This document shows, in pieces, positions 41,219-49,041 of a stretch of DNA of 51,788 nucleotides. Made by a program: the position numbers and the translations under genes. The number at the start of each line of letters is the position of its first letter. Within the stretch, counting starts at the first letter, position 1. This DNA is from Nocardioides albidus (lineage in GTDB: Bacteria > Actinomycetota > Actinomycetes > Propionibacteriales > Nocardioidaceae): assembly GCF_006335005.1 (NCBI RefSeq), contig NZ_VDMP01000027.1, forward strand, positions 268,599 through 320,386. The letters run 5' to 3'. The notes below the pieces were generated by a model that was not told the origin of the DNA, did no database searches, and was given only the letters and a program-made list of their open reading frames with translations.

Positions 41219-41233
41219 CGACGAAGTCGTCAG
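41215..41233 (+). other. Small palindrome overlapping the rpoC stop
   Basis: ctgacgac (41215-41222), gaa, gtcgtcag (41226-41233): a perfect eight-pair hairpin that includes the rpoC stop codon. Possibly protects the mRNA 3' end. Confidence 0.7.
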
Positions 41234-41260
41234 GTCTGGTGTGACGAGCCGGATCGAGTA

Positions 41261-41300
41261 GCACAAGGCCCTCGCGAGCTTGCTCGCGAGGGCCTTGTGC
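41261..41300 (+). terminator. rpoB-rpoC terminator
   Basis: A perfect 18-pair stem (41261-41278 with 41283-41300) and a four-base loop cttg, 42 bases after the rpoC stop. Symmetric, so it would work in either direction. Confidence 0.92.
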
Positions 41301-41417
41301 GTAGCGAGCCACCGCGGACTACGGGCATTCGGGGCTGCGGAGAGCTGTTCGTCGTGCTGGTCGACGCGGCCGAGGATCGACGCATGACTCGGGTCGAGGA
41401 GGCGAGGCACACAATGG

Positions 41418-41842
41418 GAGCCATGACGGTGGACACGACCTGCCTCACGGGCAGGTGCTGACGGCGTACGACGTCGCGGAGCTGTGGGAGCCGCACCGCC
41501 ACCCAGGCGAAGTTGCTGCGCCTGTTGTTCGCAAGTCAACCGTCCCACCTCGAGGTGCTGGCAGAACCTTTCGACGTTCTGTCCGTGGACACGGCGGTCC
41601 AACCCGACGTCGTGGTGTTCGACCCGACCGCGTTGGTCGGGGAAGAACCCATCGCGGTGCTGCCGACCCTGGTGATCGAGATCCTCTCGCCCAGCACGGC
41701 CCTCTACGACCTCAACACGAAGTTCAAGCGCTACGAGCGGGCAGGCATCCCGGCGTACTGGGTGGTTGACCCTCGTGCCGTCCGCACTCGTCGGTCCCGA
41801 AGGCGGGCGCTGACGCCTGCGCTGCGACAATGGCGCCCATGA
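41418..41842 (+). pseudogene. Decayed Uma2-family (DUF820) endonuclease remnant
   Basis: The best-preserved part (about 41513-41765) encodes HLEVLAEPFDVLSVDTAVQPDVVVF, LVIEILSPST and TKFKRYERAGIPAYWVVDP, the core of the Uma2 PD-(D/E)XK nuclease-like family, with the aspartate, glutamate and lysine of that core still readable. The expected N-terminus appears only in another frame (DLPHGQVLTAYDVAELW, from about 41430), so there is a frameshift. After WVVDP the normal last 40-50 residues are replaced by Arg-rich translation of the next gene's upstream DNA. Intact members are about 190 residues. The 610 bases between rpoC and the next gene hold only this, the terminator and the stop-codon hairpin. 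Confidence 0.7.
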
Positions 41843-43083
41843 GCGCAGCAGGAGACCTGAGCACCGACGTCCTCGTCGTCGGCGCCGGTCCCGCCGGGTC
41901 GGCGGCGGCCGCGTGGGCGGCGCGCGCGGGCCTCGACGTGGTGCTGGCCGACGCGGCGGTGTTCCCGCGCGACAAGACCTGCGGCGACGGGCTGACGCCG
42001 CGCGCCATCGGCGAGCTCGAGCGGCTCGGGCTGCGCGACTGGGTCCGCTCGCACACGGTCAACCAGGGTCTGCGCGCCCACGGCTTCGGCCAGACCCTGC
42101 ACCTGCCGTGGCCGGGCGGCAACCTGCCCGACTGGGGCAGCGCCGTGGCACGCACCGAGCTCGACGACCACCTGCGCACCACCGCGCTCAAGGCGGGGGC
42201 GACCGCCCTCGACGGGGCCCGGGCGGTCGACGTACGCAGGGACGGCGAGCGGGTCGTGGCGGTCGTCCTCAAGGACGGCCGTGAGGTCGCCTGCAAGCGG
42301 CTGATCGTGGCCGACGGCGTCCGTTCGCCGCTGGGCAAGGTGCTCGGACGGGAGTGGCACCGCGACACGGTGTACGGCGTGGCCGGGCGCTCGTACGTCG
42401 CCTCGACCCGCGCCGACGACCCCTGGATCAGCTCGCACCTCGAGCTGCGCGGCGAGCAGAACGAGATCCTCTCCGGCTACGGCTGGATCTTCCCCCTCGG
42501 CAAGCAGAGCGGCGAGGTCAACCTCGGCGCCGGCACGCTCGCGACCGCGAAGCGGCCCGCCGACGTGGCCATCAAGCCGCTGATGAGGCTCTACGCCGAC
42601 CGGCTCCGCGAGGAGTTCGGGCTGGGCGAGGAGCTGCGCGCCCCCACCTCGGCCCTCCTGCCGATGGGGGGAGCGGTGTCCAACGTCGCGGGGCGCAACT
42701 GGGCGCTGATCGGTGACGCCGCGGCCTGCGTCAACCCGCTCAACGGCGAGGGCATCGACTACGGCCTCGAGACCGGCCGGGTCGTCGCCGAGCTGCTCGC
42801 CGCGTCCGCCGACGTCGACCTGGGGACGGCATGGCCGCAGCTGCTGCGCGAGCACTACGGCGAGTCCTTCTCGATCGCGCGCCGTCTCGCCGGGCTGGTG
42901 ACCGTTCCCCGCCTGCTGCCCGCCCTGGGCCCGGTCGGCATGCGCTCCGACCTCCTCATGACCCTCGCCCTGCGCTGGATGGGCAACCTGGTCACCGACG
43001 AGGACCGCGACCGCTCGGCCCGGATCTGGCGCTGGGCCGGGCGCCACTCCCTGGCCCGCGACAGCCGTCCCCCCTTCAGTTGA
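41839..43083 (+). CDS. Geranylgeranyl reductase-family flavoprotein (MenJ-like)
   Basis: A 414-residue FAD enzyme of the geranylgeranyl reductase family, which saturates double bonds in isoprenoid chains. Visible: FAD Rossmann motif VLVVGAGPAGSAAAAW, the family block FPRDKTCGDGLTPRAI, and the second FAD motif GDAAACVNPLNGEGIDYGLETG. In mycobacteria the related MenJ partly reduces the menaquinone tail; partly saturated menaquinones are usual in this group, so that role is likely but inferred. Two ATGs compete; 41839 is preferred because GACAAT lies seven bases upstream as a leaderless -10. The stop codon lies inside an inverted repeat. Confidence 0.85.
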   Translation: MSAAGDLSTDVLVVGAGPAGSAAAAWAARAGLDVVLADAAVFPRDKTCGDGLTPRAIGELERLGLRDWVRSHTVNQGLRAHGFGQTLHLPWPGGNLPDWGSAVARTELDDHLRTTALKAGATALDGARAVDVRRDGERVVAVVLKDGREVACKRLIVADGVRSPLGKVLGREWHRDTVYGVAGRSYVASTRADDPWISSHLELRGEQNEILSGYGWIFPLGKQSGEVNLGAGTLATAKRPADVAIKPLMRLYADRLREEFGLGEELRAPTSALLPMGGAVSNVAGRNWALIGDAAACVNPLNGEGIDYGLETGRVVAELLAASADVDLGTAWPQLLREHYGESFSIARRLAGLVTVPRLLPALGPVGMRSDLLMTLALRWMGNLVTDEDRDRSARIWRWAGRHSLARDSRPPFS

Positions 43084-43215
43084 GTTGCCGCTTTCTCACC
43101 GTCGAGTCGCCCCGATCTCACCCTCGAGTTGCCCGCGCGCCCGCCCCCTCGGCACGCGGCGGGACGGCATAGGCTCGGATGCGGCAACTCGAGGGTGAGA
43201 AAGCGGCAACTCAAC
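43079..43215. repeat. Long inverted repeat with extra tandem units
   Basis: Arms 43079-43111 and 43183-43215 (33 bases) match in inverted orientation at 31 positions. A third, partial copy of 18 bases (43116-43133) repeats the end of the unit in direct orientation. Within the left side the sequence is also a tandem array with a 22-base period, each unit starting GAGTTGCC or GAGTCGCC and ending TCTCACC-STC. The left arm includes the stop codon of the preceding gene. Confidence 0.9.
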
Positions 43216-43229
43216 GGACGGGGCGGGGC

Positions 43230-44114
43230 ATGGTGCAGCGGGTGCAGCGATTGGCGGCGTACGCCGTCATCGTCCGTGGCGACCAGATCCTGCTCTCACG
43301 CCTCGCGGAGCGGGTGACCAAGCGGGAGCTGTGGTCGCTGCCGGGGGGCGGGGTCGACCACGGCGAGGACCCGCGCGACGCGGTGGTGCGGGAGATCTTC
43401 GAGGAGACCGGGCTGCACGCGCAGGTCGGCGAGACCGCCCACGTCTACTCCCTGCACGTCGCGGACTCGTGGCGGCGGGGACGGCGCGTCGACGCGCACT
43501 CGGTGCGGATCGTCTACGAGGGCTGGGTGCCGGCCGACGCGCCCGAGCCACACGTCACCGAGGTCGACGGATCGACCGCGGAGGCGGCGTGGAAGCCGAT
43601 CGCGGCCGTGCTCGACGGCACCGTGCCCACGGTCGGCCTGGTGAGCGAGGCGCTGGCGTCGTACGCCGTGCGTCAGCGCCAGCGCACGGCCGCCTATGCG
43701 TATGTCGTCAAGGACGGCGCGCTCCTGCTGACCCGGACCTCGGACCTGGCGCCGGACCCCGGCACGTGGCACCTGCCGGGCGGCGGGATCGACCACGGCG
43801 AGTCGCCGCGCGACACGATCCGCCGCGAGCTGTGGGAGGAGTGCGGGCTCGAGGGGGAGGCCGTCGACCTGCTGACCGTGCTCGATCACCACTTCACCGG
43901 CACCGCGCCCAACGGTCGCGAGGAGGACTTCCACGCGATCGGGGTCATCTACCGGGCTGAGGTCGGACCGGGGGAGCCGCGTGTCGTGGAGGAGGGCGGC
44001 ACCACCGACGCCGTGGCGTGGGTGCCGCTGGCCGACATCGCGGCCGGTCGGCTGAAGGTCTACGGCTCGGTCCGTGCAGCGATCGAGGCGGCCGGCGATA
44101 ACGTGACCGTGTGA
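43230..44114 (+). CDS. Tandem Nudix hydrolase
   Basis: A 294-residue protein with two complete Nudix domains of about 150 residues each. The first box reads GGVDHGEDPRDAVVREIF then EETGL (about 38-60); the second reads GGIDHGESPRDTIRREL then WEECGL (about 184-206). Both satisfy G-x5-E-x7-R-E-U-x-E-E-x-G-U, so both active sites should bind metal. Typical Nudix proteins have one box. The two halves also share YA-V-V-DG/GDQ-LL openings, evidence of internal duplication. Substrate unknown (nucleoside diphosphate derivatives). I use ATG 43230 with GGGGCGGGG upstream; an earlier ATG at 43179 would translate the repeat arm. The stop overlaps the next gene. Confidence 0.88.
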   Translation: MVQRVQRLAAYAVIVRGDQILLSRLAERVTKRELWSLPGGGVDHGEDPRDAVVREIFEETGLHAQVGETAHVYSLHVADSWRRGRRVDAHSVRIVYEGWVPADAPEPHVTEVDGSTAEAAWKPIAAVLDGTVPTVGLVSEALASYAVRQRQRTAAYAYVVKDGALLLTRTSDLAPDPGTWHLPGGGIDHGESPRDTIRRELWEECGLEGEAVDLLTVLDHHFTGTAPNGREEDFHAIGVIYRAEVGPGEPRVVEEGGTTDAVAWVPLADIAAGRLKVYGSVRAAIEAAGDNVTV

Positions 44115-45400
44115 GCCAGCTGAACGAGACCGTCTTCACCTACGCCGCACCGGCGCTCAAGTTCGGCCGGGGTGCCGCCGCGGAGGTCGGGTACGACGTC
44201 CGCGGCTGGGGCGCGCGCCGGGCCCTGCTCGTCACCGACCCCGGCGTGGAGGCCGCCGGACACGCGGAGACGGTCGCGTCCTCCCTGCGCGCCCACGACG
44301 TCGACGTCGTCACCTACGCCGGCGCCCGGGTCGAGCCGACCGACGCCTCGCTGGAGGAGGCGGTCGCGTTCGCGCGCGGCGAGGGCCCGTTCGACGCGGT
44401 CGTCGCGGTCGGCGGAGGGTCGGCGATCGACACCGCGAAGGCCGTCGCGCTGCTGGTGACCAACCCCGGTGAGCTGATGGACTACGTCAACGCGCCCATC
44501 GGCAAGGCCCGCGCCCCCCAGCAGCCGGTGCTGCCGCTCGCGGCGGTGCCGACCACGACCGGGACCGGCGCGGAGTCCACGACGATCTGCGTGATGGACG
44601 TGCTCGCGCTCAAGGTGAAGACCGGGATCAGTCACCCCGCGCTGCGCCCGCGCCTGGCGGTCGTCGACCCGTCCCTGTCCGCGACCCAGCCGCCGGGCGT
44701 CATCGCCGCCGCGGGGATGGACATCCTGTGTCACGCGCTCGAGAGCTACACGGCCCGCTGGTACGCCGACTTCGCGGCCAAGGAGCCCCAGCAGCGGGTG
44801 CCTTACTGCGGCTCGAACCCGATCTCGGACCTGTGGTCGGAGCGCGCGATGGGGATGCTGTCGACGGCGTTCCGGGCCGCCGTACGGGAGGCGCGCGAGG
44901 ACGGGCCGGCGTCGTCGGGTGAGGCGGCCGAGCAGATGGCGCTCGCCGCGACCTTCGCCGGACTCGGCTTCGGCAACGCCGGCGTGCACATCCCGCACGC
45001 CAACGCGTACCCGATCGCCGGCCGGGTGCGCGACTTCCGCCCGGCGGACTATCCGCAGGACGAGGCGATGGTGCCGCACGGCATGGCCGTCGCGCTCACC
45101 GCGCCGGAGGCGTTCCGGTTCACCTTCGACGCCGCCCCCGAGCGCCACCTGCGGGCCGCACGCCTCCTCGACCCGTCCGCCTCCGGCGCGGACGCCGACG
45201 TGCTGCCCGGCGTGATCGCGTCGCTGATGCGCGACATCGGCATCCCCAACGGCCTCGGCGAGGTGGGATACGGCGCCGGGGACGTCGATGCTCTCGTCGA
45301 GGGCGCCCTCCAGCAGCAGCGCCTGCTCGCCACCGCGCCCAAGGACGTCGCCGGTGAGGACCTCGCCACGATCATGACCGCCTCGCTCGAGCACTGGTGA
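44111..45400 (+). CDS. Hydroxyacid-oxoacid transhydrogenase (iron-containing ADH family)
   Basis: A 429-residue group III metal-dependent dehydrogenase most like ADHFE1-type hydroxyacid-oxoacid transhydrogenase, which passes hydride from 4-hydroxybutyrate or a similar hydroxyacid to 2-oxoglutarate. Visible: NAD loop VAVGGGSAIDTAKAVA, PTTTGTGAESTT, metal-site residues in GMDILCHALESYTA and NAGVHIPHANAYPIAG, and VPHGMAV. The N-terminus (ETVFTYAAPALKFGRGAA) also fits this subgroup. The GTG start overlaps the Nudix stop, so the two are probably co-translated. A generic alcohol dehydrogenase is the alternative. Confidence 0.82.
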   Translation: MSQLNETVFTYAAPALKFGRGAAAEVGYDVRGWGARRALLVTDPGVEAAGHAETVASSLRAHDVDVVTYAGARVEPTDASLEEAVAFARGEGPFDAVVAVGGGSAIDTAKAVALLVTNPGELMDYVNAPIGKARAPQQPVLPLAAVPTTTGTGAESTTICVMDVLALKVKTGISHPALRPRLAVVDPSLSATQPPGVIAAAGMDILCHALESYTARWYADFAAKEPQQRVPYCGSNPISDLWSERAMGMLSTAFRAAVREAREDGPASSGEAAEQMALAATFAGLGFGNAGVHIPHANAYPIAGRVRDFRPADYPQDEAMVPHGMAVALTAPEAFRFTFDAAPERHLRAARLLDPSASGADADVLPGVIASLMRDIGIPNGLGEVGYGAGDVDALVEGALQQQRLLATAPKDVAGEDLATIMTASLEHW

Positions 45401-45425
45401 TCGCGGCCCGAGCAGATCGCCCCCG

Positions 45426-45431
45426 TAGGAT
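45426..45431 (+). promoter_or_regulatory. Leaderless-type -10 of the 28-residue peptide gene
   Basis: TAGGAT ends six bases before the GTG at 45438, with no Shine-Dalgarno between. It likely drives the peptide, methyltransferase and propeller genes together. Confidence 0.6.
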
Positions 45432-45437
45432 CGACGG

Positions 45438-45524
45438 GTGAACCCACGCCACCGCCGCCTGATCATCCCGGCCGCGTTGGTGGCGCTCCTGCTCATCGTG
45501 ATCGTGGCGGCGCTCGTCAAATGA
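45438..45524 (+). CDS. 28-residue single-span membrane peptide
   Basis: A very short gene: a basic start MNPRHRR followed by one hydrophobic helix (about residues 8-27) ending in VK. Support for being real: a leaderless -10 (TAGGAT) at the right distance from its GTG, and a four-base ATGA overlap with the methyltransferase gene, giving tight translational coupling. Positive N-terminal charges predict an N-in orientation. It may be a small membrane protein with its own role or merely a leader that sets methyltransferase translation. No family recognised. Confidence 0.6.
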   Translation: MNPRHRRLIIPAALVALLLIVIVAALVK

Positions 45525-46714
45525 GCACGCTCTCCCTCGACGAGGGGCTGGCCCGGGTCCGCGCCGACCTGCTGGCCGACCAGCGCCTGGTGCGCGCCGT
45601 CGCCTCGGGACGGCGGCGCGGCGCCGTACCTCCGTGGCGGCGGGTCGAGCTGCGCTGGGTGGACCTCAAGGCCGGCCGGCACCTCCAGATCGTCCGGTAC
45701 GACGCCACCCAGGCCCACACGGCCAACCACCCGGTCGGGGAGGCGGCCGAGGAGGCCGTCGACGGCCTGCTGGCCGAGCCGTTCGGGAACTGGACGGTGG
45801 AGACCGCCGAGCAGCAGCTCAGCCTGCGGGTGACCAAGAAGGGGGCCGCGGCGGTGCACGTCGCCGCCCGGTCCGGCGAGGTGCCGGTCGAGCGTGGCCA
45901 CGACCGGGCCAAGGACCGGCTGCTGCCCGAGGACGATCCCGTGTTCGCCGCGCTCGGCCTCGCCGACGCGCAGGGCCGGATCAAGCCCAGCCGGATGGCG
46001 AAGTACCGCCAGGTCGAGGACTTCCTGCGCATCCTCGACCGCTCGCTCACCGAGGCCATGGCCAAGGGCCGCCTCCGGAGGCCGACCGACGCCGACCCGC
46101 TGCGCGTGGTCGACCTCGGCTGCGGCAACGGCTATCTCACCTTCGCCGCGCAGCGCTATCTCAGCGAGCGACGTGGCCTGCCCGTGCGGCTGACCGGGGT
46201 CGACGTCAAGGAGCAGTCGCGCGACCACAACGCGTCCGTGGCGCGGGAGCTCGGCATCGAGGCCACCTTCGTGGCCGGAACCATCGGCGGCGCGGTGCTC
46301 GAGCAGGCGCCCGACGTCGTGCTCGCCCTGCACGCCTGCGACACCGCCACCGACGACGCGCTCGCCCGCGCGGTCGAGTGGGAGGCGCCGCTCGTGCTCG
46401 CCGCCCCCTGCTGCCACCACGACATCGCGGCCCAGCTGCGCGGCTCGACAGCGCCGGCGCCGTACTCCTCCCTCGTGCGCGACGGCATCCTGCGCGAGCG
46501 CTTCGCGGACACCCTGACCGACACGCTGCGCGCGCTGCTGCTGCGCCGGGCGGGCTACCGCGTCGACGTGATGGAGTTCGTCGACAGCCAGCACACGCCG
46601 CGCAACACCCTGCTGCGCGCGGTCCGGACCGGGAGCGCCACCGACGACGGCGAGTACGACGACCTGGTGGCCGCGTGGGGCATCCGGCCCCGGCTGGGGG
46701 AGCTCCTCGGGTGA
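45521..46714 (+). CDS. SAM-dependent methyltransferase (METTL25/RRNAD1-like)
   Basis: A 397-residue protein. Residues about 1-150 are an N-terminal domain of unknown role, probably substrate binding (VELRWVDLKAGRHLQIVRYD). Residues about 190-330 are a class I methyltransferase fold: SAM loop VVDLGCGNGYLTFA, LTGVDVKEQSRDHN, VLALHACDTATDDAL, and the unusual APCCHHDI motif, as in the Methyltransf_32 group of METTL25/RRNAD1 proteins. Those are thought to act on RNA or ribosomal protein, so a translation role is a fair guess. The ATG overlaps the small peptide gene and the stop overlaps the next gene (GTGA). Confidence 0.83.
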   Translation: MSTLSLDEGLARVRADLLADQRLVRAVASGRRRGAVPPWRRVELRWVDLKAGRHLQIVRYDATQAHTANHPVGEAAEEAVDGLLAEPFGNWTVETAEQQLSLRVTKKGAAAVHVAARSGEVPVERGHDRAKDRLLPEDDPVFAALGLADAQGRIKPSRMAKYRQVEDFLRILDRSLTEAMAKGRLRRPTDADPLRVVDLGCGNGYLTFAAQRYLSERRGLPVRLTGVDVKEQSRDHNASVARELGIEATFVAGTIGGAVLEQAPDVVLALHACDTATDDALARAVEWEAPLVLAAPCCHHDIAAQLRGSTAPAPYSSLVRDGILRERFADTLTDTLRALLLRRAGYRVDVMEFVDSQHTPRNTLLRAVRTGSATDDGEYDDLVAAWGIRPRLGELLG

Positions 46715-47658
46715 GGGGCCTGCTCGGGCTGGTCCTGCTGGCGCCCTTCGCGATCGGCCTCCTCGCGCCGGGCGCCGCGGTCGAGCCGCCCCCGGGCGAC
46801 CCGGTCTTCCGCTTCACCGACCCCGACATCACCGAGTCCAGCGGGCTCGTGGCCCGCGACGGACTGGTCGTCACCGTCAACGACTCCGGCGACGGCAACC
46901 GGATCTTCACCGTCGACCCGGCCACCGGCGACACCGTGGGCGTGACCCGGTGGCAGGGCGACGCGACGGACATCGAGGCGCTGGCCCCCGCGGGCAGGGG
47001 CGAGGTGTGGGTCGGCGACATCGGCGACAACGCGGCCTCCCGCGACCACGTCGAGGTGGCCCGCGTGCCGTTCGGCCGGGGCGAGCGCGAGGTCGACGCG
47101 CCGACGTACCAGCTCGCCTATCCCGACGGCCCGCACGACGCCGAGGCGCTGCTCGCCGACCCCGCGACGGGCCGCCTCTACCTGGTGGCCAAGGAGTTCA
47201 TCGGCCGGCTCTACGCGGCGCCCGAGCGCCTCGACCCCGACCGGCCCAACGAGCTCTCCGAGGTCGGCCAGGTCCTCGGCATCGCGACCGACGGCACCTT
47301 CTCGCCCGACGGCGAGCGCCTCGTGCTGCGCAACTACGGCCAGGCGGCCGTCTACACCTGGCCCGAGCTGCAGCGGGTCGCGCAGGTGGACCTGCCGCGT
47401 CAGCAGCAGGGCGAGGGGATCGCGATCAGCGAGGACGGCGAGGTGTTGGTCGGCTCCGAGGGTGCGGGCGCCGAGGTGCTGCGCGTCGACCTGCCCGTCG
47501 GGGACGCCCCGGCCGCACCCCCGCCGCTGCAGGAGACCGACGACGGCAGCGGGCGCGGCCCGGTCGAGATCGAGCGGCAGCTGTGGCCCTGGGCCCTCGG
47601 CGGTGTCGCCGGGCTGGTGATCGTCGTCGTCCTCATCCGCTCGCTGCGGCCGCGCTGA
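46711..47658 (+). CDS. Membrane-anchored propeller-like extracytoplasmic protein
   Basis: A 315-residue protein not assigned to a named family. N-terminal signal peptide (RGLLGLVLLAPFAIGLLAPGAA). The middle has repeating short beta segments with acidic turns (SSGLVARDGLVVTVNDSGDGNRIFTV, EALAPAGRGEVWVGDIGDN, DAEALLADPATGRLYLVAK, QQGEGIAISEDGEVLVGSE), the pattern of a beta-propeller. One C-terminal helix (ALGGVAGLVIVVVLIR) followed by RPR anchors it with the propeller outside. GTG start overlaps the methyltransferase stop. A sensor or scaffold role is possible but unproven. Confidence 0.72.
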   Translation: MRGLLGLVLLAPFAIGLLAPGAAVEPPPGDPVFRFTDPDITESSGLVARDGLVVTVNDSGDGNRIFTVDPATGDTVGVTRWQGDATDIEALAPAGRGEVWVGDIGDNAASRDHVEVARVPFGRGEREVDAPTYQLAYPDGPHDAEALLADPATGRLYLVAKEFIGRLYAAPERLDPDRPNELSEVGQVLGIATDGTFSPDGERLVLRNYGQAAVYTWPELQRVAQVDLPRQQQGEGIAISEDGEVLVGSEGAGAEVLRVDLPVGDAPAAPPPLQETDDGSGRGPVEIERQLWPWALGGVAGLVIVVVLIRSLRPR

Positions 47659-47694
47659 CCGTCTGAGCCGCCGACTTCCGGGCACCTGACCGAC

Positions 47695-48672
47695 GTGGCC
47701 CGGCTGCGTCGTACCTCTCCTGACGAGCCGGGCTGGACGCGGCGCCGCGCGGGCCGCGGCTTCGTGCACCTCGACGTCGACGGCCGGCCGCTGCCGCCCG
47801 AGGACGCCGCGCGCTGCAAGGCGCTGGTCATCCCGCCGGCGTGGAGCGAGGTGTGGATCTGCCCGCGGCCCAACGGCCACCTGCAGGTGGTGGGGACCGA
47901 CGCGGCGGGGCGGCGACAGTACATCTACCACCCGGCGTGGGTCGAGCAGCGGGCGGCGGAGAAGCACGTCCGGGTGGTGGGGCTCGGGCGCCGCCTGCCG
48001 CGGCTGCGGTCGCGGGTGCTCGCCGACCTGGCCGACGACGACCTCGCGCCGCGCGCCACCTGCGCGCTGGCGGTGAGGCTGATCGACCTGGGCTGCTTCC
48101 GCATCGGCAACGACGTGTACGCCGAGGAGTACGGCTCGTTCGGCCTCACCACGCTCGAACGCCAGCACGTACGGCGATCCGGCGACGTGCTCGTCTTCGA
48201 GTTCACCGGCAAGTCGGGGATCGAGCACCACGTCGAGATCGACGACGCGATCGCGGTCGAGGCGCTCGACCGGCGGCGGCGCCGGCGACGCGCCGACCGG
48301 CGCCTACTCGACGTGAGCGGCACCGACGTCAACGACTACCTGCGCGAGGCGAGCGGTCTCGACGTCACCGCGAAGGACTTCCGCACCTGGCACGGCACCG
48401 TGCTGGCCGCGGCCGCGCTCGCCGATGCGCCCGGCCCGGAGGCCTCGAAGACCGCACGCAAGCGGGCGATCGCGGGCGCCATGCGGGAGGTCGCGGAGTT
48501 CCTCGGCAACACGCCGGCCCTGGCGCGCTCGGCGTACGTCGACCCGCGAGTGATCGACGCTTACGAGGAGGGACGCACGATCCGTGCTGCGGTCCGGCGA
48601 ACCTACGATGACGAGGACGCCCGCCGCGCCGGGCTGGAGCGGGCGACGCTGCGGCTGCTGTCGACGCGCTAA
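47695..48672 (+). CDS. Poxvirus-type DNA topoisomerase IB
   Basis: A 325-residue type IB topoisomerase that relaxes supercoils through a 3'-phosphotyrosyl link without ATP. The catalytic set is readable: R136 (LGCFRIGND), K173 (TGKSG), R230 (DFRTWHG), N272 (LGNTP) and nucleophile Y281 (RSAYVDP). Asparagine in place of the viral histidine is the usual bacterial form. Length and order match bacterial members. The GTG start at 47695 lies 37 bases after the previous stop. No other DNA-metabolism gene is adjacent. Confidence 0.92.
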   Translation: MARLRRTSPDEPGWTRRRAGRGFVHLDVDGRPLPPEDAARCKALVIPPAWSEVWICPRPNGHLQVVGTDAAGRRQYIYHPAWVEQRAAEKHVRVVGLGRRLPRLRSRVLADLADDDLAPRATCALAVRLIDLGCFRIGNDVYAEEYGSFGLTTLERQHVRRSGDVLVFEFTGKSGIEHHVEIDDAIAVEALDRRRRRRRADRRLLDVSGTDVNDYLREASGLDVTAKDFRTWHGTVLAAAALADAPGPEASKTARKRAIAGAMREVAEFLGNTPALARSAYVDPRVIDAYEEGRTIRAAVRRTYDDEDARRAGLERATLRLLSTR

Positions 48673-48729
48673 GCGGAACCTCGAAGTGGACCGAGCCGGC
48701 TCGTCGGCGCTCGATGGCAGGATCGGCCC

Positions 48730-49041
48730 ATGGCCGAGGAGGCGTACGAGTTCACCGCCGAGCTGTGGCGGTGGCGGGCCCGCGCCGAGGAGAGCGGCGG
48801 GGCGTGGTTCTTCGTCAGCCTGCCGTTCGAGGTGTCCGACGCGATCGACGAGAGCGCGCCCGGCAAGGGGTTCGGAAGCGTGCGCGTCGAGGTCAGCGTC
48901 GGTGCCAGCACGTGGCGGACCTCGGTGTTCCCCAGTGCGGAGGAGAGGACGTTCGTCCTCCCGGTGAAGAAGGCGGTGCGGACCGCGGAGGGCCTCGTCG
49001 AGGGTGGACCGTGCACGGTCCGGCTCCGTACGGTCGAGTGA
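48730..49041 (+). CDS. DUF1905-family protein
   Basis: A 103-residue all-beta protein of the DUF1905 family: YEFTAELWRWRARAEESGGAWFFVSLPFEVSDAI, then FGSVRVEVSVGASTWRTSVFPSAEERTFVLPVKKAVR. The family is a small barrel of unknown biochemical role, often next to YdeI/OmpD-associated domains. CAGGAT lies six bases before the ATG at 48730, which may be a leaderless -10. Its TGA shares a base with the ATG of the macro-domain gene, so the two are probably made together. Confidence 0.85.
   Translation: MAEEAYEFTAELWRWRARAEESGGAWFFVSLPFEVSDAIDESAPGKGFGSVRVEVSVGASTWRTSVFPSAEERTFVLPVKKAVRTAEGLVEGGPCTVRLRTVE

Noticed and set aside
43170..43229. ATG at 43179 as the Nudix start with TAGGCT as a -10
   Set aside because: The hexamer is only three bases from this ATG, so transcription would begin after it, and the added residues would translate the inverted-repeat arm. 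ATG 43230 has a ribosome binding site.
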